A stretch of 64,000 nucleotides of DNA from Tribonema minus (lineage: Eukaryota > Sar > Xanthophyceae > Tribonematales > Tribonemataceae): NCBI GenBank assembly GCA_017506865.1, contig JAFCMP010000076.1:186001-250000 (forward strand), in the 5' to 3' direction. Positions 1 to 11,800 of this stretch are shown one piece after another. How positions within the stretch are numbered: the first letter of the stretch is position 1; each line of letters begins with the position of its first letter. The notes below the pieces were generated by a model, which worked only from the letters and a program-made list of their open reading frames with translations, was not told the origin of the DNA and did no database searches. A program made the translations under genes and the position numbers.

Positions 1-3000
1 TGCTTTCGGCGTTCAGATCACACATCCTGACAACTTTATGCATGTACAAAAGTAAGCCGCTTGCAAGCATACATTGCGTTGTCATCTGCTGTGTAAGGTC
101 AGCCTTGTCCTGCATAGTGAAAACTAAAGCCGCTCTGCTATTGTGACCGTGCTGCGGTGAGCCGCTTCACCTACTCTTGTAATGCAGATAATGACATGTC
201 ATGCTAGTACTTGTAAAGCAGAGTATGTATGCTTGTCTAGTGCTGTTGTTGCAACACGACATAACAGTGCATGGCATCTTGAGCGACGGATGATGACTTC
301 ACGAGCCAAGTGTTGTCAAGCTGGCTCTGCCAGAGCCACCTGATGTCGAATTCTGACAAAGTCATCTACCTTTATAATTTTTGCATACAGACCTGGATTG
401 CAATTCCATGGCATGTGCTTGCCAGCTATATGGCATGTCTTTTGACATCAGGTTCACGAGGACAACTCCAAGGTGCGTGCATGTACATGTGCCTGATGTA
501 CTGTTGATGCTTCACCACTGACAGGACCACAACTCAAACATGATGCATGCATGCATGTGTGTTCACACTAAGGTCATGCGCGTAGGATCACAGCACCAAC
601 TGTAATGCGAGAAATACTGAAAGATGATCGAATCAGGTGTAGCAGAGCACCCGTTCTCCAAACAACCTGCTGAACGGGCATGCACCCTCTCTTGCAGCCG
701 CCTGTGCGTGTATGTGATGTTGGCCTCACAGTTTGAAACCGGTCAAGTGTGTCGCAAATTGAAATGGTAACACAAACTAATACTCAACACGGGGACGCAC
801 AACTCAGAAATGCATTTGTGCAGAAAAGAAAAGAAAGAGGGGCATTGATGAGGTGCCTGTTGTAAAAAACGGTGTGCCTTGACATAACAGTGCGTGTGTA
901 CACATCTGGGCGCAATGCGCAAATCCGCTGTGCTGTAATCGCACGTTGCAGGTGGTATAAGTACTTGGGCGGATGGTTGCCTGGCACCATGCAGAATATG
1001 CAGCTGCAAAACACGCCATCTTGCTGCTGGAATCTCCACGACATCTGCGACGTCAGATAGAGATAACATCGATCAGGTAATTTGCTAAATGATCATGGTT
1101 CCTGCTTGCAGCACACGAATACTGATAATGCTACGAACCTGAAACACTCTAAAATCAGGCTGTGTGCTGGTGCTCGTATGGAAAGGACGCAGTTTGTGCC
1201 TGCAGCGTACTTGTACCACCTTCACTAGCACAGACCGCAGAGGTTCAGGACTTGTGCATCAGTCACAGAAAAACATCTCATCCGCAGCATACTCACATCA
1301 GGGGCCAGTGATGCCCTCTTCGCAAGCAGCGGCCATGCATGCACGCACCTCATGCTAACTAGATCAACAGCAGCAGTTGAATAGCCTGATCATTTCAACA
1401 GCATGAATTTGATGGTCAGGACAAGGCATCGATTGCAATGCATATATCATGACAGCAACTACTGCTGAATCATAACCCTTGCAGTTGAGCTGTATTGATG
1501 GGCATAGCATAATGCTTATCCACCCTGCACTTCTGCAGGTGCATAAATCAAGCTCACCATTTGCAATGATGCCTTCAGCATGCGCAACATAAGCAACACC
1601 TGCCAGTGTTTATAATACACACAGGACAAAGGCTCCGGATAACTAACTTTGCAAGCAACATGAGCAGTTTCAAAACCACCTGCCTGTCTTGGAGCCAAGC
1701 ATATAGCCAGGCCTGCTCGCTGCAAGTGGCGCACACCAGCTGCTTGGTACTAGGGCGATTTGACAGTTCGTGAGGGTGCCTGCAGCTGTGCCTCGCTTGG
1801 AGCCGATCTCAGATGGTGGGCCTGCATAAGATTGCAATAGGATGGCCGTGAGGTGATAATGCGAACATGTTTTGAACACTGCATTGAGAACGCTATTGTG
1901 TTGTAAGACATTTAACAGTGCAACAAGTTCTTGAGTAGCGTATAGTGATTGCATTTGCCTGAGTCGCAAATGTTGCTCGTTGCGCCGCTGCGATGTGTGG
2001 ACAAGTCCAGTTATCCATTTGTGTTCATGCTGACGACAGCAATTTCAGCTGCCTGCAAGCATTTCACCATCTTCCAGCATTCCTTGACACTAGGCACAGT
2101 ATACTACCACAACACATGATGGTCATTGTCACTTTCTTCGACGTTGGTTAACATCAATGCACATTGGAACATTTCAAGCATTTCACCTCAACGGGCATGC
2201 GCATTCAGCTTAGGATTGACTGAGGCAGGTGGGAATGTTTGACCGTCTCCAGCATGCGCAATCCTGTCAAACCCAACGGTCTCCGTGCAAATCAGTGGTC
2301 CTTCATCTTTCTATTGCTCGGGAGCGTGTCCAATCACATCAACATGCACATGCATGACGCCACAACTCAGCCGCTCTGGCCTGCATTGATACATTTGAAT
2401 TTTGCAGTATCTCTGGCACTTTTCAGCTTTGTCTTCACGTGTGGGATACGCTTTCCAAAAAATCGTTTGTTGCTGTACCCCTAAATAACGACACGTGGTG
2501 TAGACTTGTACTAGATAATTGCCTTACGGTATGGTAGACCGCGTTGACGGTAGTGACTGAACACATTAACAGTGGAACCATAACATTTAGTGGAACCATA
2601 ACATGCAGTAAACGGAAGGTGCGTGTGTAAGCTGTCTCAATCACACTCTTCAACAGATAGCATCAGAACATCTGCCATGTGCCACCTTGAATGAGCACAT
2701 GTGGTCGTCAGAATATTGCACTGAAGTCGAAAAAAACCATGCGTTCCTATATTTATTTTGGCCCGCGCTTTCACTCTATTGTTGTACCGTATCCAGTGAC
2801 CGTTGCGCTGCTACTGCTGCGACTCCTGCAGAGCAACTGCTAGTGCGCTTGGCATGCACTTGCGGGCGACTAAGGCCAGGAGCATATGGGAATTGCGCAG
2901 CAACCACAAAAAAACCTGCATGTAGCATGCTAACATCAGCAGCAGCACGCACCAGCGGCTGCGTTTCAATTGCTGCTGTTGCTGCTGCTGCTGGTGGTGA

Positions 3001-3789
3001 GCCGATGCTTGCATCATTGCCTCCTTGTCTGCTTGACGTGGTAAACCAACTCTGTTTGGAGCCTGGTTCAATGCAATGTTGCGCGAACGGAGAGGTATTC
3101 ACACAGCGCCTCAGTAAAGCACACAAGCGAAAAAAGCCAGTTTGAGAGCCTTTAGTATACCGCTTTACCTGATCACTACACAACGCCGCTGTAATGCCGT
3201 TGGAGCGCTTTCGCCATTGCAACCAGTCTCCATGCCGCCATTGGCCTCCATTCGCCGCCCGCGCCTGTCTACAAAGTCCTTCTACTGCCTGTGAGACTGG
3301 GGCTGTCGCAGCAGCGGCCTCCCTTTGCCGCCAGCGCCTGCCACAGAGCCAGCCCTCCTACTGCCTGTTAGTTCTGGCGCTCACGTAGCAGCAGCAGCGA
3401 GGCGGCAGTGCTGAATGAATGGATGACGTGGCTCTGAGGCCTCAACATTGAATGGGTGAGGCTGGCCCATATGCGGGATCCAACAAGTATGGGACAAGCA
3501 CTCGCGCCGTGCACAAGCAGTAGCTCAGTCTCAAGTCATATCAAGGCAAGAGCCACAAAGCCTACAGCCTACAGGTCAGGTGCACATATGCTGCAGTTGT
3601 AAGCAGCTTTGAGCAACCACAGCTGCGTCACTGGCAGTGGTAAAGCAGCAACACACGAACGGCAAGCGCAACCTGAGCACAGCAGCCTGCTGCAGAAAGC
3701 TATCGTCGCCCTACAATGTCGCCAGCGATAATAACCATAGCCACTGGTCTCGCAGTTGTGGCAGTAATAGCAGCACCGCCAGCAGCAAT

Positions 3790-3830
<41 letters not shown>

Positions 3831-4985
3831 TGAGTGCTTGCTCTTTGTGCTGACTGCCAAATCTGGTTGCTGCTGCCGTGTATGCCGGTGCAGATTTCTA
3901 CATGTTGACTGAAATACTCCAAATTCTTGCAAACCAAGCACTGCATTCGCCACAGCATAGACAGCGCACGAAGGATAAGAGCAACAGTTGCAGACTTTCG
4001 CTTCGAAACACTTGCCTATGACAGCTGCCCGCACCAGCCACGCCATTGCATCGCCAGACCACAGACCGCTGGTGTTTTACAACAGAATGAGCCGTCAACA
4101 CGGCCTCCGCACTGTGCGTAGCGCCAGAAACGCAAGGGCGACTGCTGCGAACACGCACACTTCAAATGTGCACTTGCTGGGGGGTGTTCAACCCCCCTGG
4201 CCCAAATAGTTAATTGGGCCAGGCTGGCCCAAATATGGGATCCGGTCCTCCTCCATGTGCCCCCCCCCCCTGGATTCTGCCATGTGTGTCATGACACGGC
4301 CAGAGTACATCTTTTCCACAAAGGAGTGACATTCCATTGAGTTGCCTGTGCCAGTCCAATGGTTACGATGTTTGTCATGTGGTAAAGTCATTTGGAGCAA
4401 TTGGCAATGAGCATTGAGACACTTTGTCAAAAGGGTCTTGGGGCCTCGCGGCACCCTTGATTGTTAGTCATACAACTCTGCGGAGTGTTGTCCAAGGAAT
4501 GTGGTTAGAGAGCGGCGCCTGTGCGCGGCGACGGGGCAGGCGGCGGCAGCTGCTTGGCGGGAGCGGCGCGGAGGAGCAGGAGCAGGAGCAGCAGGAGGAA
4601 GGAGTTCGCAGCAGGGGTTCCAGTGTGCGGCCGGGGGACACCGGGGGGGGTAACACTAGCAAATAGAAGGGCGGGTTTTAGTAGATATGCTTGCTTTAGT
4701 GACAGCATCAGCCTTTGCAGCACCAGTGCCTGGCACTTAGTGATCCATGACCATTGTCCTCAGTTCTGGGCGCTGCTATCAGTAGCCCAGGCCTGCACAA
4801 AGCTGTTCACGGTTAGGACCATTTTGGCAGAGACACGGGAGGCCTCAAAGTGGGTCTGGACGTGTAGAGGCAATAGCTTAGGCACTTTGGTGCAGCATGA
4901 TACTGGGGACCAATCAGGGTTTGGGTGGGGGGTGTTGGGTTGGGTCGGACTCTTCGTAGCAACAGCATTGATACCTTTAGCACCA
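1..4985. other. No recognisable gene; intergenic or intronic sequence
   Basis: Only short, low-complexity open frames occur here, with no conserved motif or convincing splice-linked reading frame on either strand. The stretch holds CAG/polyQ-type tracts around 2970-3000 and 3801-3825, a short inverted-repeat patch near 4175-4235 (GGGGGGTGTT against its near complement, followed by duplicated GGCCCAA motifs), and a tandem-repeat unit at about 4720-4985. I see nothing that I would call coding. Confidence 0.5.
3801..3825. repeat. (CAG)n microsatellite
   Basis: An uninterrupted run of CAG triplets lies inside a longer CAG/CAA/CAN-rich stretch (about 3765-3832). Polyglutamine, polyserine and polyleucine open frames on both strands are by-products of the repeat. 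Confidence 0.9.
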
Positions 4986-4998
4986 GTGCCTGGTGCCC
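4720..4998. repeat. Tandem repeat unit interrupted by the retrotransposon (left part)
   Basis: The sequence from about 4720 (CCAGTGCCTGG, then a CTCAGTTCTGGGC block, GCCCAGGCCTGCA, a GGGTTTGG/GGGGTGTTGG block and a CTCTTCG block) recurs in the same order from 14744 to about 15000. The R2-like element entered at the start of the second unit. The identity of the repeat is unknown; it is not recognisable as rDNA. Confidence 0.6.
4986..4998 (+). repeat. Left target-site duplication of R2-like copy 1
   Basis: GTGCCTGGTGCCC occurs here and again at 14744-14756, exactly bounding the element. A 13-bp direct repeat is a usual outcome of target-primed reverse transcription. Confidence 0.85.
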
Positions 4999-5752
4999 TG
5001 CTGCTCGGGCGAGCGGCAGGAGGAGGCAGCGAAGGAGGAGCCGCTGGCGGAGCGGCGGCGCGGAAGGCGAGGATGCACAGGGGACACTGAGGGCACAGCA
5101 GCACCGCACGCTCAACCTGTCGGCCTGGCTACAGCCGAGGACTAGAGAGCGGATTTTCGCTCCACCGCGGGCCTGAGGCGAACAAGGCCAGACACGCAGC
5201 GTGGGTCGCCGGTGTAAGCAAGTAAGCCTCGCATTGATATTGCTAAAGCTACCTACGCACACAGCGACATCGGCCGAAGCACAAGAAGGGCAAACTAAAA
5301 AAAAACAAACAAAAAAAACAAAACATCAGACGATATCGCCGTCGACGGATCGGGAAGGGGGAACCTAGGGCACACTGGATCGCAGGGCAGTAGATAGCAG
5401 TTCACCAGATTAAGGTTTGAACGCTTGCTGACCAGCTTGATTTGCAGCCGCACAAGGGACCTCGCCTGGCAGAGACTGACTGCATTCAGCACACGCACAG
5501 ACACGACAGGACCACGACACTGCAGCGGCAAGGACACGAATTGCACAGCATTGCATTCAGCCCAGCTGCCTTGTGTTGGTCAGAGGCAGAGAGCTTGAGC
5601 ACACCGACTCGTTCCACCACCGCTCGTTTCACGACGGCGGGAGAAGCACCTCAACAGATACACCGGAGCAGGACGGGATCTTGAACTGAAAGTGGTATAG
5701 TTGTGCAGGGGAGTATTCGCGGTTGGCAGCCGCGCATTCGAGACCGAGCCTG

Positions 5753-5783
<31 letters not shown>

Positions 5784-5812
5784 CTCGCGCCTCAAAGTCG
5801 CCTTTCAAAGCT
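4999..5812 (+). other. 5' UTR of the R2-like element, with A-rich and T26 tracts
   Basis: Between the TSD and the first in-frame ATG (5813) there is no convincing ORF. An A-rich stretch (about 5298-5325, A and C only) and an uninterrupted run of 26 T (5758-5783) could pair within the transcript. The main frame is open through the T run, giving a spurious poly-Phe stretch, but it has no ATG upstream of 5813. Confidence 0.6.
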
Positions 5813-8800
5813 ATGGCTCTCCACTGGCTTACCAGCCCTGCCTCACGTGGGGAGGGGTCACCTCTGAAACGCAAACGGGAACAGCGCAACCACGGGCTGA
5901 ATACTGGCTTGTGGTGGTGGCAGGTCAAAGCTGCACGCCAATCTGACACACGCCGCAGACGCCGCCATGGTGTTGGCCGTTGGGTACGCCTAGTGATACC
6001 GCCGCCGCCACCGATCCCGGGCCCGCCGCCAATCCCGGGCCCGCCGCCGATCCCGGGCCCGCCGCCGATCCCGGGCCCGCCGCCGATACCGGGCCCCCCG
6101 CCGATACCGGGCCCGCCGCCGATACCGGGCCCACCGCCGATACCGGGCCCGCCGCCGATACCGGACCCGCCACCGATACCCGGCCCGCCACCACCTCAGC
6201 TGATGGCCCAGAGCTCTAGACCGCGGCCGATGCCAGAGGTGCCAGTGTGCAGTCAGGTTGCAGAGCTGTGCAGAAGCATGCGCAGACTACACTTGTCGTC
6301 AGCCGACTCGGACGAGCCTCAGGGCAGTGGCAGCCACGCGCACGTCAAGAAGCGCCGCCGCCATCTGTCTAGCCCAGGTGCCGCTAATCACTGTGACAGG
6401 GGATGCTCACAGACGAAGCGCCCGCGGCATCAGCCTGCCAGTGACTCGGAGTCTCAAGCGGCGAGTTTACGGGAGGCACTGCCGCCAGCAGCGATGATTG
6501 TACTGAGCTTGGTGGTACTACCGCCACCAGCGGCAAATAAACGCCGTCGGGCGACACTGCCGCCGGATTCACCAGTAGCGACAACGCCAATGCCAAAACG
6601 ACGTTCGCGGCGGAAAACGCCTTTAGTGACGGCTGCCACTGCCGCACCAGCGGCGGGGCCCGCACCGGCCAACCCGGTGGTTGCACAGCCACGGACGACT
6701 GTCACAGCCGCCGCTGCATGCGGTCGCAAGGTTACCTCCGACTTAACGGCGGCGGCAACGCCACGTGCGGCAGACATGGTGCCAAAACCGCCGGCAGGCG
6801 CTGCCGCATCAGATGGCCAACGCGGGGCAGCTGCATCCCGGCGGGGTCGGCGTCGCGGCGCCAGCGCCGGGCCGCCCCTGGGACGCCTCGGAAGCATTGG
6901 CAGCATCAACCGCCCAGAGTCGCCGTCTGGCAAACTGAGTGCGCTGGCAAAGGCGGTCACCACGACCGTGCCCGTACCGATGGAAGTTGGCGAACCTACC
7001 AGTGGGCCAGCGGGTCACCAGAGACGGATCACGTCGCGGCCTTCGCAGCCAGCTAGCAGCGGCGCCTCTCCCCAGTGGCATCCCGGTCCTCAGCCGATGG
7101 AGGTCACCGCAGCGGAAACCCCATGTACTGCAGACATGGTGACAACAGCACCAGCGGCCGCAGCGGCTGCTGCACCGGGCGGCGAACGTGGGGCGGCTGC
7201 ACCCCGGCGGGGTCGGCGCCGCGCCAGCGCCCAAAGCACTGGCAGCGTCACCCGTCCAGAGCCACAGTCTGGCGGTGCGCTGGCAAAGCCGGTCACCGTG
7301 ACCATGCCTGTACCGATGGAAGTTGGCGAACCTGGGCCGGCGGGTCACCAGAGACGAATCACGTCCCGGTCTTTGCAGCCAGCTGGCAGCGGCGCCTCTC
7401 TGTCAGGCGGCAGCGTCACCTCTGACGGTAACAGTCGCAACGGGCACCCAATATCCGGCATCACCGCTATGACAGTTTTGGCGCCCGCCAAGACACCCGC
7501 TGCCAACCGGAAGGTCAATATCCCGGGGCTGGACTGCCGCATGTGCGACAAGTTCATAGTGCGAGCAAATCCTCAGGCCCCGGGAAAGAATTGCCCAGCG
7601 GCACACGCATGTGCACACCAGCGCACGCGCCACACAGGGAAAGGGAAGCAATTTGCAGAACTGCATGTTCAGCTTTTCCTAGACCACCGACCAATATACG
7701 GCGGCCTAGAGCAGGTCTGCGACGGGTGCGGCAACCTCTTCATCAGACGCACAGCAGCAAGCGCCACGACACCATCTGGTGATCTAGGGGCCCTGGACCA
7801 GTGCGACGCGTGGCGCTGCGCCGACTGCCTCGCAGGCCCGGTCGCCGCGACAGCATGCACACTGTCAGGCTGTGACCGTGCATCAGGCCATGATCACATT
7901 GCTGACATACACACCCGACCAACGACATGCGCGGCGGCAGCGGGTGGTGCAGCTGTTGGTGGGGGGAATAGCCTGAAGCCAACAGCCGCGCTGCTCGCCG
8001 CCGCTAGCAAATGTGGTCCCATACGCAAATTCCTCGGATGCGAGCACCTGGGGGTAGACCCCAGGCAAGCCCATGCATCTACGTTGGACGGTGTGGCAGA
8101 TGCGCCGCTGCCGAGACTGACCCGGAGCAGCACAATGGGTGTGCTGCCTGGCGAAAGTCGTGCTAGCGATAGCGGCGCAACGATGTCAAGCAACGATCGT
8201 GTGCCCAGCACACCTGGCAGTGCCGCAGCTGCTGTCGCAGCGGGCGCTCAGTCTAGCGAATGCCCCAGGGACCCGACGGGATCACACTGGCAAGGCCTGC
8301 TGGGGGCGGCTGGCGCACTCGCGCGCAGGGTACGTGCACTGGCCCTTGCCCCCAATCGGGCACGCGTCACGGTGCTTTGCGCTTGGCCGACGGGTACCAA
8401 GCTTGGACCCTGCCGCACGTCACGCCGACTGCATATGCGGCCGGCGCCCAGCGACGCGCCAGCAACACAGACCCTGCTGGGCCGGACTTCCTGCGCACCG
8501 CTGGTGAGTCAGATGCATGACCTGACGGTCACGTTCAGCTTGCTCTCCCTCCGAGAAGAAGGTAATGACCTGGCAACGGTGTTTGACCAACTCTCCCTTA
8601 GGGAACCGGTCGTTGCCAGGTCGCCTCGCCAGCCAGCCGGGAAACGTGGTGAGTCAGACGTAACGCAGGCTGGTGATAACAGCACCCACGCAACAATGAC
8701 CGAGACAGCACCTGTCACGGCTATGGTTGCCAGTGGAAAGCGCAGTCGACGCAGAGGTAAACACAGACGGCGGACGCAGGAGCGACAGGCCCAGTGCGAC

Positions 8801-11800
8801 AATTCTCGTGCACCCCTGGCACCAGCCACCACACCGCCGAGGGGCGGTGCCTCTGCCCCCTCAGCACCAATATCCGGGCCGGCGAAGGTCACCACCGTGA
8901 CGGTGGCGACCCGGATACCCTCAACCGTGTGCCATACAGTCACCGTGGAGGAGCAGCAAGACGCGCTGGCAAAAGCCACCAACTATGGTTTTCCCACTTG
9001 GCACACGGGCCTGCAGGCACTCCACAAACAGGCGCTTGGGGAAAACACAGCGACGCTAGCACGTGGTGGGGAGCTTCGCCCCGTGAGCAACGTGGGCAAC
9101 GGCAACTGCCTGATTCATACAGCTCTACACGGCATAGACAGCGTCGCAGTTGAGCACGGACTGCCGGCCCCAGCACTGGTGATTGCCATGCGAGAGGCAC
9201 TGCTGGACGGGATGGTGGCATACGTCACGCAGGGGGCGGGCAAACAAGGGGCCAGCATGTCATCGATGCGTCAACTGACCGCGCATGCAGCAGCCCAACC
9301 TGCGTGTACACGTGAACAATTCGACACGTACGGGACACGCGCTCGCTGCCTCGCAATCGAGTACGGCACAAATGAAACGGACAGCGCGGACAGCGGGCAC
9401 ACGCTCCTGCTGCAACGCCTACAGGAAGAGGGCGTGTGGGGACGGCCCCTCGGTTTGTCTGTGTGGGCCATTGTTGCAGCGGTCTACGCGGTCTCGGTGA
9501 CGGTGTGGCAGGCCGAGCCTCAGGCCACTGGCAGCACGCAAAAATCAACAGGGCTGGTGCTGGCACAACTGATGGGGCTGCCAGCGGTATTCGCACCGGC
9601 AACTCCAGCTCAGCCTGACTGCCATCTGGATGTGCTGTGGACGCCGCCTGGGCTATATACAAATGTGGGACACTTTGAACTGCTTGTCGCCCCTGCGGCA
9701 GCTCCGCCCTTGCCAACCACTATGACAGCGTCGGCGACCACTCAAGCTAACAGCACCCACATCACGGCTCCGAGTCGGACACAGCCCCGTACTGCGCTGC
9801 AGTTGCCACAGCAGCCTGAGCCACTGAGGTGTCCTTTATGCACACTGGCATTTTGGCAGCTTGGTCAGAAAGAGGACAGCAAACAGCGAGGCAAACTGTC
9901 AGCTGCGAGCCGCATGGCACCGGTAGTGGCCCACTTCAACGGTGGTAGCTGCACGAGGTCGATGCTGAACCCTGAGGCGAGCACATCACACTGTCAGCAA
10001 AATCTGGCGGCAGCATACGCCAAGGGCATCCGGCAGCAGGTTGATCACGACCCATCCGGTGACCGTGCCCCTTCAGGCAGCAGTACCTGCAACACTGGGG
10101 CACACCATGCCAAGCGTGTGCAGGAGATGAGCACCATGTATGGTTGCACGGCAGAAGACTTCCTACGGGCGGTAAGGAAGCTGAGTGCATGCACAGGTGC
10201 CTGCGGTCTGGTCCATATGTCAGCCAGCGCGGGGCAGAGGCAATGCGCGCTGACCTCGCCATGCCACACGTGTCGACGGAATGGAAGCGCCCCCACGCGC
10301 GCACGCCCGGCAGTACCCCCGGGCCAGTCCGAGGGCGGGGGTGCGGGTAGCGACGGCGCGGCCGCGGCGGCGGGGGCTGCCGCAGCGACACCTCCAAAGC
10401 CACCGGCGGTGCCGGCTAGTGGCGCTGCCAACTCAAAGTCCAGCAAGAAACGCCCGGCGGCCACGGCAACCGGCGCGCAACGCCGGCGCCGAACGGCAGC
10501 TGCTGCAGCACCGCCTGGCAGCGCCGGCAGCCGCACTCAGTCTAACAGCCTAAGGCTGCAGGACAGCAGCCCCCCCCACGGGACGGCCGTGGGATGGGCG
10601 GACATGGACTTGGACCCGCCGGACGATGCCGCGTCACCGCCCCCCCCGACCACCACCACCAGTGGCAGGCCCTCAAAGCCCCAGTCACGAGCATCCCTGG
10701 CTTGGGACCTCTCGACGCCCTCGGTCGTCCACGCACTTGACCAGACCAATGAGGCGGATCTACTGCTGCTACGGTTCACCACGACTGCCAACCCCTTCCG
10801 CACTCAGCTGCAGTGCACCCAGTGGGCACGGCTAGTGGAGCACGCCACACGACTACTGGCGGACGCCACAGACAGTGCACGTGAGGCGGCACGGGTGCGC
10901 CTCCACCATGGTGCCGGGGCGTTTGCTCATCAGGTTTCTCAGACTCTAGTGCAGCGCGGCTACAGGCTGCTGCACCTGCTAGCAGCAATGGCCTTTGGTA
11001 GGCAACCGGAGGGAACCGGTATGCCGCCTGCGGCCCGGCTGGCAGCGTTGCTGTCTGGCGACTTTGCGGAGCTACTGAGAAAGACGCTGTCAGCAGCAGC
11101 GGCGCTGCGGGCCCCCAAACCAAACAACGCAGCTACGGCGTCGGCACAAACGAACTTCGATGCCGACTGGACGGAGGCTGACTCCAGGCAGCAAACAGCA
11201 TGCGCTGCCCTCTCAGGCAAGCGACGGGGGGTAGGCCTGGCTGCCGCACGACTAGAGGCGCGTGAAGCATGCGCCCCAGCAGACGAGGTCACGGCACAGG
11301 TGCTGGCAGCAAAGCACCCTGAAACTGGCACCCGGCCCGGGGTAGTCGATACGCCAATGGAGCAAGTGCGCGGCCTGGTACGCGACGCCCGGCGGCACTG
11401 CTTGCACGGCGCAGGGGTGGCAACGACCGCCGGGCCCGCTGGCAGCGGCAGTCCCGTCTTCGAATCGGGTCAGGCGCATGATCGCAGCGATAGGCCTGAG
11501 GATGCTGCCAGCGCAGCCGGACGGCGCCTCGAGGTGGAGGCGACAGACATACTGTCGACCTTGTCCGCAGCAGGGGCGGGGAAGGCAGGAGGGCTGGACG
11601 GCCTACGCTATGAACACCTCTTGATGGCCGCTGGGCCTGGTGCACCAGTGAAAGCAGCCACCCGCCCCGTGGGCAGTGCCTCGCCAGGACTAGCTGGTGA
11701 TTCAGAATCGGATGTGATGGAACCGGCATTCGCCCATCACCTGGCCAAGGTGTTCACGACGCTGCTTGTTGAGCCCGAACTGCTGCCGGAGCAATCGCAA

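Noticed and set aside
5723..5812. N-terminal extension of the retrotransposon ORF through poly-Phe
   Set aside because: It has no ATG and reads through a T26 tract; ATG 5813 is the first usable start.
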